Below are positions 34,173 through 46,090 of a DNA stretch of 64,000 nucleotides, one piece after another. The DNA is from Aselliscus stoliczkanus (taxonomy: Eukaryota > Chordata > Mammalia > Chiroptera > Hipposideridae). Position 1 is the stretch's first letter. Every line of letters starts with the position of its first letter. The DNA is taken from the NCBI GenBank assembly GCA_033961575.1, contig CM066733.1, positions 104,933,921-104,997,920 of the forward strand, given 5' to 3'. The notes beneath the pieces are model-generated. The model did no database searches. It was not told the DNA's origin and was given only the letters and a program-made list of their open reading frames with translations. A program made the position numbers and the translations under genes.

Positions 34173-34339
34173 AACATACCTACTTTCCATGTACAACTTT
34201 AATCTTATTTCTTTCATGAAGCTTTATTCTTATTTTTTGTCAAGAGCTTCCAGGCCCCAAGACTTACCTTACTTGCAAGCTAAGAAATTAGCCTGCCATA
34301 ATTTCATAGATATAGATGCTGGTAGAAGACATGAGGCTC

Positions 34340-34386
34340 TGTGATCTAACTTAAACAACCTAGGTGTCCATCAATGGATGTGTATA

Positions 34387-34433
<47 letters not shown>

Positions 34434-34965
34434 GGAATATTATTCAGCCAAGAGAAAGAAGGGAATCCTACTGTTTGCAACAACATGGACGGACCTTGAG
34501 GGCACTATGCTAAGAATAGTAAGCCAGACAGAGAAAGACAAATACTACATGGTGTCATTTATATGTGGAATTAGAAAAAAAATCAAACTCATAGAAACAG
34601 AGAGTAGAAAAGTGGTTGTCAGAGGCTGAGGGGAGGGAGAAATAGAGAGGTTGGTAAAAGGACACACCCTTTCAACTATAAGATGAATAAGTTCTGAGGA
34701 TCTAATGTATAACATGGTAACTATAATTGATAACACTGTACTGTATAATTGAAATTTTCTAAGAGAATAAAACTTAAATATTCTCACAAAAAAATAAATA
34801 TGTGAGGTGATGGATGTGTTAATTGGATAGATGGTGGGAATCCTTTCATAATGTATATGTATATCAAATCACCATGATGTAAATTTTAAATATCTTACAA
34901 TTGTATTTGTCAATTTTACATCAATAAAGCTGAAAAATAAAAAATAAAAATTTAAAAAAAAGAAT
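34340..34965 (+). repeat. L1 LINE 3' end with internal (CA)n
   Basis: Decayed ORF2 end: AACCTAGGTGTCCATCAATGG, ATGGAATATTATTCAGCCAA, ACAACATGGACGGACCTTGAGG, CAGACAGAGAAAGACAAATAC. A 3' UTR follows, including GTGGTTGTCAGAGGCTGAGG, AACATGGTAACTATAATTGA and CATCAATAAAGCTG. A (CA)n array at 34388-34431 has expanded inside ORF2-derived sequence. 5'-truncated and non-coding. Confidence 0.92.
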
Positions 34966-36530
34966 ACAAGGCATATTAGTACTTGCTCTTAAGATATTCT
35001 AGGAAAAAGCCGAGGCAGCTGTGCATCAGGAAGTATGGTCCAAAGAAGCAAAATTCAGCACTTCCCTAAATGTGGGTATTTTCAGACAACTTCTTGGTGT
35101 CCTGGAACTCACAGACTCAAAGGTGAGAATGATTAGGTGAATTCACAAGAATAAACAGTTTGAGTGAAAATTGAGTATTAAAATATTTCAAAACACCTGA
35201 AACTCCCTTCGTAAAATTCTCACATATAGACATTCTATAAATGCTACTTTTAGGGACTTCTTAATCATACATAGCAGGCAGTTCAGAAATGTTTTGCTTC
35301 AGTGAGAGTGCTTGAATAAATCACTCATGTGAATTAACATGTCACAAAAGAGAAACAGACCCTTGATATGGGTGGTTGAATGATCAAGAAGGAAATATAA
35401 AACCTTGGATTCCCAGTTTCATTTTATCCTCAGTGAAAAGAATCTAGAAAGAAATCTAGAAAGCTCTGTATATACACTTCTCAATGAGACTTAAAACTTT
35501 CATGGAGATGTAACTGTAATCTATGTCTAGCCCTTCTGAACAGCAATAGAGAATTATTAGTCAACTCAAAATGCATCTGAATTTATAGTTTAATTTTTCA
35601 AATTGTACTTTCAAATTTCACTTTTCTCATGGAAAGAAGCAGCAAGACCAAATAATAATTGTTTATGGCACCATTTAAGAGAAATATTCTGTCATTGGTT
35701 ACATTCAGCCTTAATTTGACATCTTGATTTTGTCAGTAGATGCTATGCCTTAGATGCCCACATTCTACTTGAGGGAATATAGTTAAATACTGGCAACCAA
35801 ACTAATTAGATTTTTCCATCACCATAACCTCTAGGCCATACCTAATACAAGGGTCCTGGGTGGCTGCTGCTGCTACTACTACTACTACTACTACTACTAC
35901 TAAATTACAGTAATGTGTGCCACAGCTTCAAATAACTTTTAAAATATTTTTATAAATAATCTCCCCCCCCAATTCTCCAAAATAGAACTGAAAGTGATAT
36001 ATAAGATAATCAACTCTGGAGATATACTGTACATATTTAACACTCATGCTGCCACTTCTCTTTCCACACCAATGGTAGACATTACTAATCATTGTTTCCC
36101 ACTAAGTGTAGATACCCCTCAGAATCTTTCTCAACTTCAATGAGTGGGGAGGCAGTCACTACCAGTATATCATAGTTGGCATGACAAGCAAAAAAGTATA
36201 TTTGCTATCCCTGACATAATACAACCTATCCTTTTACAATAAACAAATGTTTGCAGAATGATTATATAGCAAATTAGTGAGAGACAGAGTTAGGATAACA
36301 ATATGCCTCATCTCCCTGTTCTCAGCCCAGTACCCTCTCTTCTGCCCCATGTGTAATTTGCCAGAGTATAACACCCAAATGACTAATCAGATTCTGGTTT
36401 CAAAATTTAAAAGCTCACAATGATTTCTAAATTTCATTATCCAGAAAGCAGTTCTAATAAAGAGACTTTAGTCCAATATATTTACTACCTCATCTGGCCA
36501 CCATTCTTTACATAGCAAGTGTAATCAGTT
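34966..36530. other. Unassigned DNA with a trinucleotide repeat
   Basis: Contains a (CTA)n/(CTG) run at 35862-35902. No gene. Sequence around 35560-35760 is unique and may be conserved. Confidence 0.5.
35862..35902. repeat. (CTG)n/(CTA)n trinucleotide microsatellite
   Basis: CTGCTGCTGCTACTACTACT and onward: three to four CTG units lead into about nine CTA units. Confidence 0.95.
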
Positions 36531-36551
36531 ATCTCTAGGGGGCAGAGGGTG
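36531..36551 (+). promoter_or_regulatory. Candidate CTCF-binding word
   Basis: CTCTAGGGGGCAGAGGG carries the AGGGGGCA heart of the CTCF motif with C-rich 5' context incomplete. Sequence match only. Confidence 0.35.
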
Positions 36552-37049
36552 ATTTCAGCAGTTGCCGAAATACATGCATTTATAAAGACTGCAAGCATGT
36601 TCACATCCTACAAAAATGTGCACAATCAATCTAAAAACATCACCAACCCTTCAAATGGAAGGATTCTAGCTACATGTGAGGGGTAACTGATCAAAGTCAG
36701 CTAAGACTAATAAACATGAAAAAAGAAGAGTGAATAGAAAGACAGATGCTGATGAGTACTTCTTAGCATTTAAGACAACTTATAATTCTAAACATTCTGC
36801 TGAAAACAGACAACGCACTGATTGCTATTGTTTTACTGATTAACTATTCTCTCTGCTTTTTCCCAAAAGGCACCCAGGCAAACTTTGCTTAGTAAATATT
36901 GACACCTGTAAACCAAGCTGGCTAATGCCGTTGGCTCTCCAGCTATCTTCCCATCTGTTGCCTGAGAATTTTAAGCAATATATTTTGGGACTCTTGCTCT
37001 CTTTCCATTGTAAACTGTAAAAAATGCTACCCAAAAGCTAATCCGAAAG

Positions 37050-37700
37050 CCACATGGCCCTAGAAGAGCCTGTGGTAAGTAAAGGGAAATGTAGTCTAAT
37101 ATGTAAAATGTGTATCCCACTGGCCTCTTCCACCACCCCTTCTTTAGTTAACAGCATGCCGGGGTAATCTGCTTAGTTACCAAGTGGAGCTTTTTTCCCT
37201 CTTCCCCATGAGATCACCCAGACCACGATCAAAGCCCAAACACACTCTCTGCCAGCTCTATTGTCCCCCAGAGTGGGATTAATGGCTAATTATGTCAGGT
37301 CACTCATCCAGATGGCCTCTCAGATGTTCCTTTGTCATTGTCTGACCTTCCATATGCCCCTTTGACCTTGAGGTTTATTTCCATGGAAACATGAAGCCTC
37401 AGTTTCCTTGCTGAGATGCCAAGCATTGGCCAAAAGGAGGGATATGGGATAATCTACCCACACTTTGTATTCTGCTTCCATCTCATGCCTTGTTAAACCC
37501 AATGAATAGATAAAAAATGCTATCTGGTCCCAGCTGAGTGATGACCATGGTCATGATTCTATGTTACATGCTATGTTTTTTAAATTAGCAGACAGCTTTG
37601 TACATGGAAACGTGCATTCAATTTGAAGAACATCAATCGCCATAATGTGATCTTTTTATCTCATTAATGTTAAGCAAGGGTAATAGAATGGAATTACAAA
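37050..37700. promoter_or_regulatory. Candidate conserved enhancer-like region
   Basis: Non-repetitive, less AT-rich than its surroundings, without open frames. It packs recognisable factor words: GGGATTAATGGCTAATTATG (homeodomain), CTTTGTCATTGTC (SOX-like), TGACCTTGA (ERR/SF-1-like half site), TTTCCATGGAAAC (X-box/RFX-like near-palindrome), GGGATAATC (OTX/PITX-like) and CTCATTAATG. Function is inference; cross-species alignment would decide. Confidence 0.4.
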
Positions 37701-37980
37701 ATATCACTGTGAAAGGAATACAATTCAGAGAATTATAGATATCCCCCACTAAAGCCCTAGAGATGTTTGGATAAGTCAACTTGTTCAGTTTCATAAATTA
37801 AAGATTCTTTACTTACTGCCTTTTCTGGGGTTTAAATTCTAGCCTCAGATGTTGATCTTAATCTGAAGAAGGATTTTAAAGTGGTTAGTAAAATGGAGAA
37901 ATTTTCTCAAAACTACCAAATACGTAAATAAAAATAGGAGACTGACTCATGAACTTAATTAAATAAAAAAGATTGAATAG

Positions 37981-38432
37981 GGACCAGCTCAGTGGTACAT
38001 TCGTTAAGAGCTGGCTTGGGATGCCAGCGGCCCTGGTTCAGATCCCACATATGAGGGCCAGTGACACTGCCCTCTACAGCTAACAACAGCTCCACCTGGA
38101 GCTGGGCTGAGAGCCCCGGTGATGGTGTAGGCTGCAGCCCCTGCTGCAGTGTGCTGCCATAGGCTACAGTGAGTGGCCGGCAGCCAGCGTGAGCGGCTGG
38201 CAGCAAACATGAGCTGCCAATAGCCATGGTAAGCGACCATCCAGAGGCCTGCGAACGATCTGCCTCATCCAAGAAGAGCGCAATGACGATACCAACATGG
38301 GCCAGGGAAGCAATGTCCTCTGCAACTAGACTGAAGAACAAAAAAAAAGAGAGCAACTTGTTTGTTCCCTTTCCCTGATTCCCCAACACTGTCCCCCTCC
38401 CCCAATTCCCCAATAAAATCTTAAAAAAAAAG
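37981..38432 (+). mobile_element. Long tRNA-headed T+ SINE
   Basis: Starts GGACCAGCTCAGTGG (diverged head), with the B-box-like GGTTCAGATCC and full body, and ends CCCCAATAAAATCTT plus an A-run. The duplication AAAAGATTGAATAG is at 37967-37980 and 38433-38446, perfect over 14 bp. Both minus-strand open frames here are antisense SINE. Confidence 0.95.
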
Positions 38433-38446
38433 AAAAGATTGAATAG

Positions 38447-38934
38447 GTATTTGATGTGATGAAATGTATTTCCCTTTATAGTTTAAAGAAGACTAAAGGA
38501 TAATTCATGTCTAAAATATGGAGGCTAATTCACCTCTCCTGAGTTCATCCAAGAATGAAATGTCCCTCTGCCCTACACATGAATTCATACAAGCACAGAG
38601 TTCTCGTGGGGAATGCAAACAGAGTGGAAAGTATTCACACATGCCCAAGGTCCCCTGCCAGGGCGGCAATTTATGTATCTCCCCTCATAGATGGTCAGGA
38701 AGTTGCAGATTCCAGCTGAGAGTCATTAGTTTATTTAAGAAGGAAACCAGAGAGCTCAGTGAAAGAAAGGATTTTGTCCCTTGTATTAGTCTTGATGGGC
38801 CATTTTGCCTTCTGAATCCAGAAAGGGAGACTTGGGTCAAAAGCAAGAACCCCCTGCTCTGATTAAGGGCAACCAAGCCCCTTCACTCCCCTCTCACAGG
38901 CCCTTTGGAAGCAGCTACTACGGTGCCTTGCTCA
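38447..38934. other. Unassigned non-coding DNA
   Basis: A 114-codon plus-strand frame (38518-38862) shows no recognisable domain, no repeat and no splice context that I can defend. I leave it unassigned. Confidence 0.4.
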
Positions 38935-39023
38935 CTGCTCACTACAGTATCTCTAGTACCCAGCAGGGTGTCTGACATAGTCCAGGTTTCTGAAACCTTG
39001 ATTAATAAATAAATGTGGAATGA
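38935..39023 (+). repeat. L2/MIR-type 3' terminus fossil
   Basis: CTCTAGTACCCAGCAGGGTGTCTGACATAG followed by AATAAATAAATGTGGAATGAAT resembles a sense L2 terminus. Short and diverged. Confidence 0.55.
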
Positions 39024-39734
39024 ATATTACTACCAGAAAACTTGACCTTTCTTTTCTTTTGTTTCTTCCAATAATAGTCAGAGATTGTTTATTTACAAAT
39101 GCAGTCTATGTATGCAGATTCAGCCTCCAGGAACACAAATTCAACACACAACAAAGAAATCCTTTCCTTTCCCTAGAAGACAGACAGTTTTATTTCAAGG
39201 ATGATAACTATACAGATTTCTGCCAAGTGTAAAATGACAGCATGTTCCTCATCATCTGAGAATGTCACCAGAGAGCTCTTGCCACATTTCGGAGAGTGTT
39301 CTAAGCCTTTTATTGTAGCTCCATTCCACATGAGACACTCATTACATCTTCTGGGTTTGCCATCACCTCTCCCAGGCAGACATCCTTTCTCTTCTCCAAA
39401 TGGCATTGCTCAGAGACATGGCAATCTGATAACCCATGCTGTGGACATAGAGGGGTGGCAGGTGACCTGCCGATAGTGATAGCTATAAATCTGCTGCTTT
39501 CCAGTTTGTGTAATAGTGTAATTCAGTACATTTTATTATTTCCATTTCTGGAAGGCAGATTTTTTTTCCCCTAGGAATATACTAAATAATTTTTTAAATT
39601 TCTAAGAAATGCTTTGTGACTCATAAAATTTACAGACATAGGGTCATTTTAATTAGCAACATATCCCAAATGTTGACATTCTATCTTGGTAAAATTATGA
39701 CTTGAACATAAATTCAAATCTTCCATTAACTGAG

Positions 39735-39845
39735 GGTCATCATAACAGCATTTGACACTTGTCTAGGTTCCAGTTTCCTCATCTGCAGATCACACTAATG
39801 TACCCTAAGCCCTTGCAATAACTTTGAGTTGAAATAATTCTCCCA
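39735..39845 (+). repeat. Possible MIR fragment
   Basis: AGGTTCCAGTTTCCTCATCTGCAGAT... keeps the MIR 'CAGTTTCCTCATCTG' core followed by the usual decay. Confidence 0.6.
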
Positions 39846-40029
39846 TGCTGGAGACTTCTCAAATACTGGAACTAAAATTCTCGTGGTTGCCTGAAAGAGT
39901 CAGCTACTACATTAGAACACTGCATCAAGGGAAAAATTACTATATCAAAGAACAGAGAAATAGAAATCAGTGATATCCAAGTAGTGTTTGTTTGATTTTT
40001 ATGATCCTTGTAAATTATCTTGTAAGTAG

Positions 40030-40450
40030 TTTTATATTAATGAAAAAGTATTTGTTATGTAACTACAATGTGCCAGTTCCTGGCTTAGTTTCCAGAGATA
40101 CAACAATGATGGTCCCAACATTCTCTTACTAAGAAAACTGAGGAGTAAACCCAGGGTGCCCTGGGATAGCACAGGACAACTTCCTGGAGGAGGTAATATT
40201 TAAGTTGAGCTCTAAATAAGGGCAGATCCACAAAACAGGAAAGGATGAATGAAGCAAGGTATCCAAATAGAGAAATGTAACTCAACTTCTATGGGGAAAA
40301 GTGGACAGGCAAAATTCAGAGATTTACAAGTAGCTCAGTATGACTGGGGTATGGGGTATGAGGGTGAGGCTGGAGAGGTGAGCAGAAGCCCTATAATCAA
40401 AGGCCATGTGTTCCATGTTAGGGAACCCAGAACCCCAAGGGATCCAAGCA
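40030..40450 (-). repeat. L2 LINE 3'-region fossil
   Basis: Antisense L2: CTACAATGTGCCAGTTCCTGG, CAGAGATACAACAATGATGG, CTTCCTGGAGGAGGTAATATTTAAGTTGAGC, and farther in AGTATGACTGGGGTATGG. These follow the L2 3' UTR order. Confidence 0.75.
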
Positions 40451-40879
40451 GGCAATGCTAGGAGGTTTACCGTGAACTTTGTCATCAGCTGGCAGTGACT
40501 CAGGCTCCTGGTTAGAGTTCAAGGGAAGGATTCCAGTCCAAAGAAGGGTCCCAGTCCTAGGATTAGATTACTAGAAAATCCATGATCACTGGGAACAAGA
40601 GGGTGAAAATTTTCATGTGGGTACTGGTTTTGGGGACAAGGAAGAAAGTCAGAACTCTTTTGTTTCTCCCAAACACTGGAGGTAGCTGGAGCTGAGTTTC
40701 AGAGTGCTAAGCTAGAGTTTAACTTTTCCCTTTCTAGAGAAAGGAATCAGGTGGGGGTGCAACAGGGCATGCTGAGCCTTTAAAATTCAGGTGAAGAGGC
40801 CTGGGATGCAGAAAAAGGAGAGAAGCAGAGCAGGAACTCCGTAGGTCCTTCTCATGTAGCAGTGAGAGACTATGCATCT

Positions 40880-41040
40880 GGAGCTGATATGTAACTTTGA
40901 GAAAATTTCCTTATAACCTCTCTGAGCCTCCATTTCCTCATGTACAAAATGGTAACAGGAATGCTTTCCTTGCTGGATTGTTGTGTGAATTCGAAATAAT
41001 GGAAGCAAAGTACCTGGCATCCAGAAGGCACTTCATGGTG
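40880..41040 (+). repeat. MIR SINE fossil
   Basis: Sense MIR: GTAACTTTGAGAAAATTTCC, CCTCTCTGAGCCTCCATTTCC, TCATGTACAAAATGG, AAAGTACCTGGCATCCAGAAGG. The MITE at 41055 inserted beside it. Confidence 0.8.
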
Positions 41041-41054
41041 GTAGTTAAGAAGTA

Positions 41055-41369
41055 CAGTTGACCTTTGGACAACATGGGCTTGAACTGAGATCCACTGACA
41101 CATGAACTTTTTTTCAGTAAATACTGTAAATATATATTGTCTTTGTTAATAACATTTTCTTTTCTCTAGCTTATTTTATTATAAGAATGCAGTATATACT
41201 ACACATAACATACAAAATATGTGTTAATCAAGAGTTTGTGATCAGTAAGGCTCCCTGTCAACAGGAGACTGTTTACAGTTAAGTTTTTGGGGAGTCAAGA
41301 GTTATACACAAATTTTTTTACTGTGCAGGATTGGTGCTTCTAACTCCTCGGCTGTTCAAGAGTCAACTG
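41055..41369. mobile_element. Tigger/MER2-like MITE, complete with TIRs (315 bp)
   Basis: Terminal inverted repeats CAGTTGACCTTTGGACAAC (left) and CAGTTGACTCTTGAACAGC (reverse complement of the right end) match at most positions. Internal AT-rich sequence includes CTAGCTTATTTTATTATAAG. The left end follows TA, as expected of Tc1/mariner-superfamily insertion; the right TA is mutated to TT. No transposase is encoded, so it was mobilised in trans. The family name is from memory of the ends. Confidence 0.8.
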
Positions 41370-41684
41370 TTTTGATTCTGTGGAGACACACATTAACCAC
41401 AACAGAGAATAATTAATAATTATCTTTACACTAATTTTATCTGCATTTCCTTTGTAGCATTTTCATTCCACATTGTACTAGTATTCATGCAAATATTATG
41501 ATAATTCAGTAGTGTGTTTTATATTATGATTTATCCATTTTAGTTATCTGCTGGAGTGATATTGCAGCTTTGCATGGGATAGGCTACTAGTAAATAATTG
41601 TTAAATGAGCTAAATAACCCCTTTGTGGATAAAATATGAATCACAGGCCTTTCCCAAAAGTTGTTTACAATATTGATGATTAAG
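41370..41684. other. Unassigned non-coding DNA
   Basis: No gene or repeat seen. Confidence 0.5.
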
Positions 41685-41765
41685 TATTTATTCCTCCACT
41701 CATTCAACACATATTTATTGAGTACTAATTTGTACCAGGCGTTGTGCCAGGCTGCCCCATCATTA
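41685..41765 (-). repeat. L2/MIR 3'-terminal fossil
   Basis: CTCATTCAACACATATTTATTGAGTACTAATTTGTACCAGGCG is the antisense terminus shared by L2 copies here. Confidence 0.75.
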
Positions 41766-44700
41766 CCAATTTCTAAGTCTTTTACCAAAGTAGTTAGAAT
41801 TTGTTTTTTATTTGTTTTGTTTTTCATTAATGCTATGGTTTCAAGGAAACATAAGCGTGTGGGTCTGGTCTGTGTGCATTTGTTAGAAACAGCAGCAAAT
41901 GCATCACTAATCTTGGCTGTTCAAAAGGAAAAAGAGAAAGAATGAAAAAGTGTCTCCCCACAGTGCTATCATATGAACCCCAGTGGCATGAGAAACTAGG
42001 GGTGAGGACAAACCAAGACAAATCATCGCCAAGGAACCCTTCCCAGTGCACAGCTCATCGACTCTGTGCCAGAGTATTATCTTTGCTTTAGTCTTGAAAT
42101 TGCTCTGTTAGAAGCTCAAAACATAGCCCAGAATAACCATTAAATGAACTGACTTTCTAAAGGGTCAATAGAAGAGCAATAGGCTCTATAAGACACATTA
42201 AGAGACATACATTTCATTCATTTTAAAATTGGAGAGGTCTTTCTTGAATGACGAAGACATTTTTAAGATTTAATAAAATTTTATAAAAGTACTCTCATTC
42301 GTAAGGTAAAAATTATATAGGAAATACTAATTTAATAATAAATTTACTAAGTTAAAAAATAATACAAAGTATCCTTGTTGATTTTATGTTTGATATAGTA
42401 GGTAAAATACTAAAGGAAATATAATTACATATTGCTCAGGTATCACTTTTATTAGTCTATTTCCACATCTTCGACAGCAGGGTAACTTTCAACACTCCTC
42501 AGCTGCTCAGATTCTTATTTGTTACTTTATTTGTATTTGAGAGAAGAGGAGATGGAGAAATGGCAGGGAGAATGATTCAAAAGTAAACGTTAAATATACA
42601 AATGGGACGGTTCCTTTATGAAAATATTTCTATTCATGGTTTTGCTAAAGCCCATGTGCAAAGATACCTAAAATTCAATACAATGAGTTTCTAGCTACTC
42701 TGCATGCAATCAATGTACTGATTTGTTCTATCTGTAGCAACAATCGCAAATGCCAAACAGAACGCCCTATAGGCTGGATTGCAGTCTAACAAACTCTACT
42801 TCTTTGACGTAGAAGCAACTAGCAATGGAATACTGAATAGCATTTGTTTACTTTGAAGTTTTTATGTTTTCAAAACATCAGGTTTTATTAGTGAAAGATA
42901 AATGCCATATTATAATGGCAATTCATTTATGAAATATGGATATTGAAGAGAAACGAAGGAATGTATGAATGATGATAGTCAAAGCCTCAAGTAAAAAGAA
43001 TTCATAAATTTAATATTCTACACCTCAGAGATAAGGAACACATGACTAGCATGTTTAAGATAAAAAGCTTGATAAATTCCACCACAGGCAGAGTTACAGG
43101 AAAAAAAAAAAAAACTTAGAATGTAAAAAAAAAAAAAAGTAAAATTTTAAAGGGAGAGAATTATAAACTGAACAAAATTGATTATTTGGCAAATTTGTTA
43201 TCATCCTTCATTTAAATTGCAAAACTTGCATATATATTTTTTCTTTCAGGAATAAAAAATACCAGCTATTGATCACCAGAAAATGTTAATACTTTACAAG
43301 ATAAGCTGAAAAAAACGTGTTGCAAAAAAAAAAAAAAAAATATGTGCTTATGAAAGGATAGCTCTTCCCGCCCGCCCCCCCCACACACACACACACACCT
43401 CCTTGTCCCTGCTCTTTAAGTCACATCTGCTTTTCTTACTAAAGAAATAAGCCTGTGGAACAGAGGAGCTTATACAGCTGAGGAGGAAAAGTGCATTCCT
43501 TTTTGTCTGGTGCAGCGTCAACCAACCTGTCAGCCACATTCCAACTGCTGAATCTTTATTTTGCATGATGATTCTAGGAGGCAGAAAGCACAGCTTGGCT
43601 GACTGATCCCAGGTGGAGTTTGAAGTGCTGACAGCAAGAGAACTAATGTTTAGATTTATAAACTGAGTGAAGTTGATGTGGAAATCATTGCAAATGAATA
43701 AATATCGAGCCTTGCATTATCATTTTTATCAACTCACTTTGCTCACTATAACCCTGTGTAATTACTTGCGATGAATGTGAGTTGTACCTACAGCAGACAT
43801 ATGTACCTACAACTGCCACATATGTATGAAATATGTAGCCTCTTCAAGGGAAAGAAACACACCAATTTATTCAGCATACAGATTGCAAATGCAAAAGGCA
43901 AGCCTGCCTCCTGTGTTATAGGGAAGGAAGAGTCGTGGCTTGTATAATTCATGCCCTTAAATGAGTCAAGGAGTATTCATATCCAGGAGTGAGGATAAAA
44001 CCGGTATTTTATTGATGACATTATATAAATGTTAAAATGTATATATTTTATATACTAAAAAAGGAAGATAAAAAAAGCTAAATCAAAGAAAAAATGGGTT
44101 GTTGGTACAGCACTCTATCTTTCGTATTGACTAGAGTATATATTAAGCCAAACAATTGAAATTATATTGACGTAATTACTAAAAGTAGATACATTTGAGC
44201 AAATATATGTATTTACTAATATCAATAGGTTTACCTATTAATGGCTATTAGTCTTTTTTCTCATTTTGATCTTTTGTTTTCATAAATTTATGTATATTTT
44301 ATGCTTACAAAACTCTCTTATGAGTAGTTTTGTATTTTTTACACCTGGATAAAGTCACCAAAGGCCAGATTTCACTAACAGCCTTTTTGGTATGAGAACA
44401 GAATCCAGACATGGAGAAAAATGTCACTCAGATGTCACTGGATCTCTGCCATTCACATTGGGCCCATTTTCTGGTTCACCCTTGGTGAATGCTGGTTTAG
44501 AATATCATGGCCAGAGGGCATGATGGCATGTAGCCTGCAGTTAGGGGCAGATGCTAAGCATCCCTAACTACTGAAAAGGCTGCTTTTAAGTTGTTTGAAT
44601 GTACATCCAAGGGCACATTTTGCACTATCATCATAAAATGCATGTGTAAAAAAAATCACTTCTTCCTCCTAATGCATGGAAAAATTATTAAACAATAATA

Positions 44701-45157
44701 TTAGTAACATTTCAATAGAAAATTCCACAACTCAGCTATAATGACATGAGGTTTTACAGGTAGATTACATTTTATATGTGAAGTATATATGCATTTCCCT
44801 GGCATATTATCAAAGAATCTCAATGGTTCATGAAAGATAGAAAAAGAATTCATAGCTCTTCCTACCTAAACCTAATTAATTAAAACAAAATGCAAGTACA
44901 TGTTGTTTCCTGGGACATTGCTTGTTTTGTTTGTTTGTTTGTTTACTTTTCTATAGGTGTTATTTTTCTATATTTTAAATATGTTTCACAAAAGTTTGTA
45001 CTTATTAAGAAACTGTAATTACCAATAATATATTAATATAAATAACAAATTATTTATTTGAAGTGATGCAATAATTAATATTCATTTTCTGGATAATGAG
45101 AATATTTCTGTACTTTCTCTTCTAACTAAATTAGATGTCCTTCTTGGTTTTCAAACT
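41766..45157. other. Unassigned AT-rich DNA with homopolymers
   Basis: A-runs at about 43099-43114, 43124-43138 and 43324-43341, a C-rich plus (CA)n tract at 43366-43400, and (TTTG)n at 44926-44944. A possibly conserved unique stretch lies at 43440-43780. No gene. Confidence 0.5.
43440..43780. promoter_or_regulatory. Candidate conserved non-coding stretch
   Basis: Unique, moderate GC, no frame. Carries CATTGCAAATGAATAAAT (C/EBP- or POU-like), GTGTAATTAC (homeodomain) and CCAGGTGG (E-box-like). Regulatory meaning is inference. Confidence 0.25.
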
Positions 45158-45173
45158 ATAAAATCCCACTGGA

Positions 45174-45348
45174 GGGCCGGCCAAGTGACTCAGTTGGTTA
45201 AGAGCTCACTGAGGAGTGCGAGCTGAGCTCTGAGCAATGGCGGTTCGATGCCAGCCCAAGCTGAGTTGATGTCGAGCTGCCAACAGGTGGCAGGATGGCT
45301 CAGCTAAAAAAAAAATAAAAATAAAAAAAAAAAATAAAATAAAATAAA
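45174..45348 (+). mobile_element. tRNA-headed SINE, 'GAGCTCAC' subtype
   Basis: GGGCCGGCCAAGTGACTCAG, with a good B-box GGTTCGATGCC, ends GGCAGGATGGCTCAGC followed by an A/TAAAA-rich tail. The 16-bp duplication ATAAAATCCCACTGGA is at 45158-45173 and 45349-45364 (one mismatch). Same subtype as at 34039. Confidence 0.93.
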
Positions 45349-45860
45349 ATAAAATCCTACTGGATTTCATGCAGCTGAGTCAAGGAAATAACGTGGTATC
45401 GTAAAGCTTTTTTCCATTCTGAAAAACTGAGTCAAATGGGTCCAACGTTTATTTTAGCCAGGTCAATCTGGGGTTAGACCAAAATTTGGAAATTCTTTTC
45501 ACTAATAAGACTTAGGAAAAAAAGTTTCAGTGGGTCATCCCTAGGTTCTGTCTGATTCTACAGAAATCTGACCAAGGCAGATTAGGGACACAGCAGTGAA
45601 AGGCAGTGGAAGAAGCCACTACTGGCTGAAAGGGAAGACAACACAATCCTTCTCCAAGTTTATTTGAGAATGTGATTTTGGACAAACACGTAAACTTTTA
45701 GTGTCTTTGTTGTGTGTATATAAACCAAGAAGCTATTAAAACTAGAATCTTTCTTCTTCTCATGTTATACCAACATTTAAATTAAAATATTACATAATTA
45801 TGAAGCATTGATATCTTTAAAGAACTCAGAATATTTCTCCATCAAGAGTCTGCATAATAC

Positions 45861-46074
45861 AGACAATAGTTTAGTGGTTACTAGAGGGTAAGTAAGGGGG
45901 GTAGGAGGGTGGTAGAAGAGGGTGAAAGAGGATCAAATATATGGTGATGGAAGGAGAATTGACACTAGGTGGTGAACACACAATGTGATATATAGATGAT
46001 GTATTAGAATTGTACACTTGAAACCTTTGTAATTTTACTAACCAATGTCACCCCAATAAATTTTAATTAAAAAA
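45861..46074 (+). mobile_element. 5'-truncated L1 3' UTR insertion
   Basis: TAGTGGTTACTAGAGGGTAAG, G-rich tract, ATTGACACTAGGTGGTGAAC, TTGTACACTTGAAACC, and the terminal ACCAATGTCACCCCAATAAA plus an A-rich tail. An imperfect duplication AGAGTCTGCATAATAC / AGAGTCTGTGTAATAA is at 45845-45860 and 46075-46090. Its 3' end differs from that of the HAL1 at 25.6 kb, so it is another L1 lineage. Confidence 0.85.
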
Positions 46075-46090
46075 AGAGTCTGTGTAATAA

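Noticed and set aside
37955..38413. 152-codon minus-strand open frame
   Set aside because: Also antisense SINE (37981-38432).
38518..38862. 114-codon frame in non-repeat DNA
   Set aside because: No domain, no splice context, composition like its surroundings; expected by chance in 64 kb.
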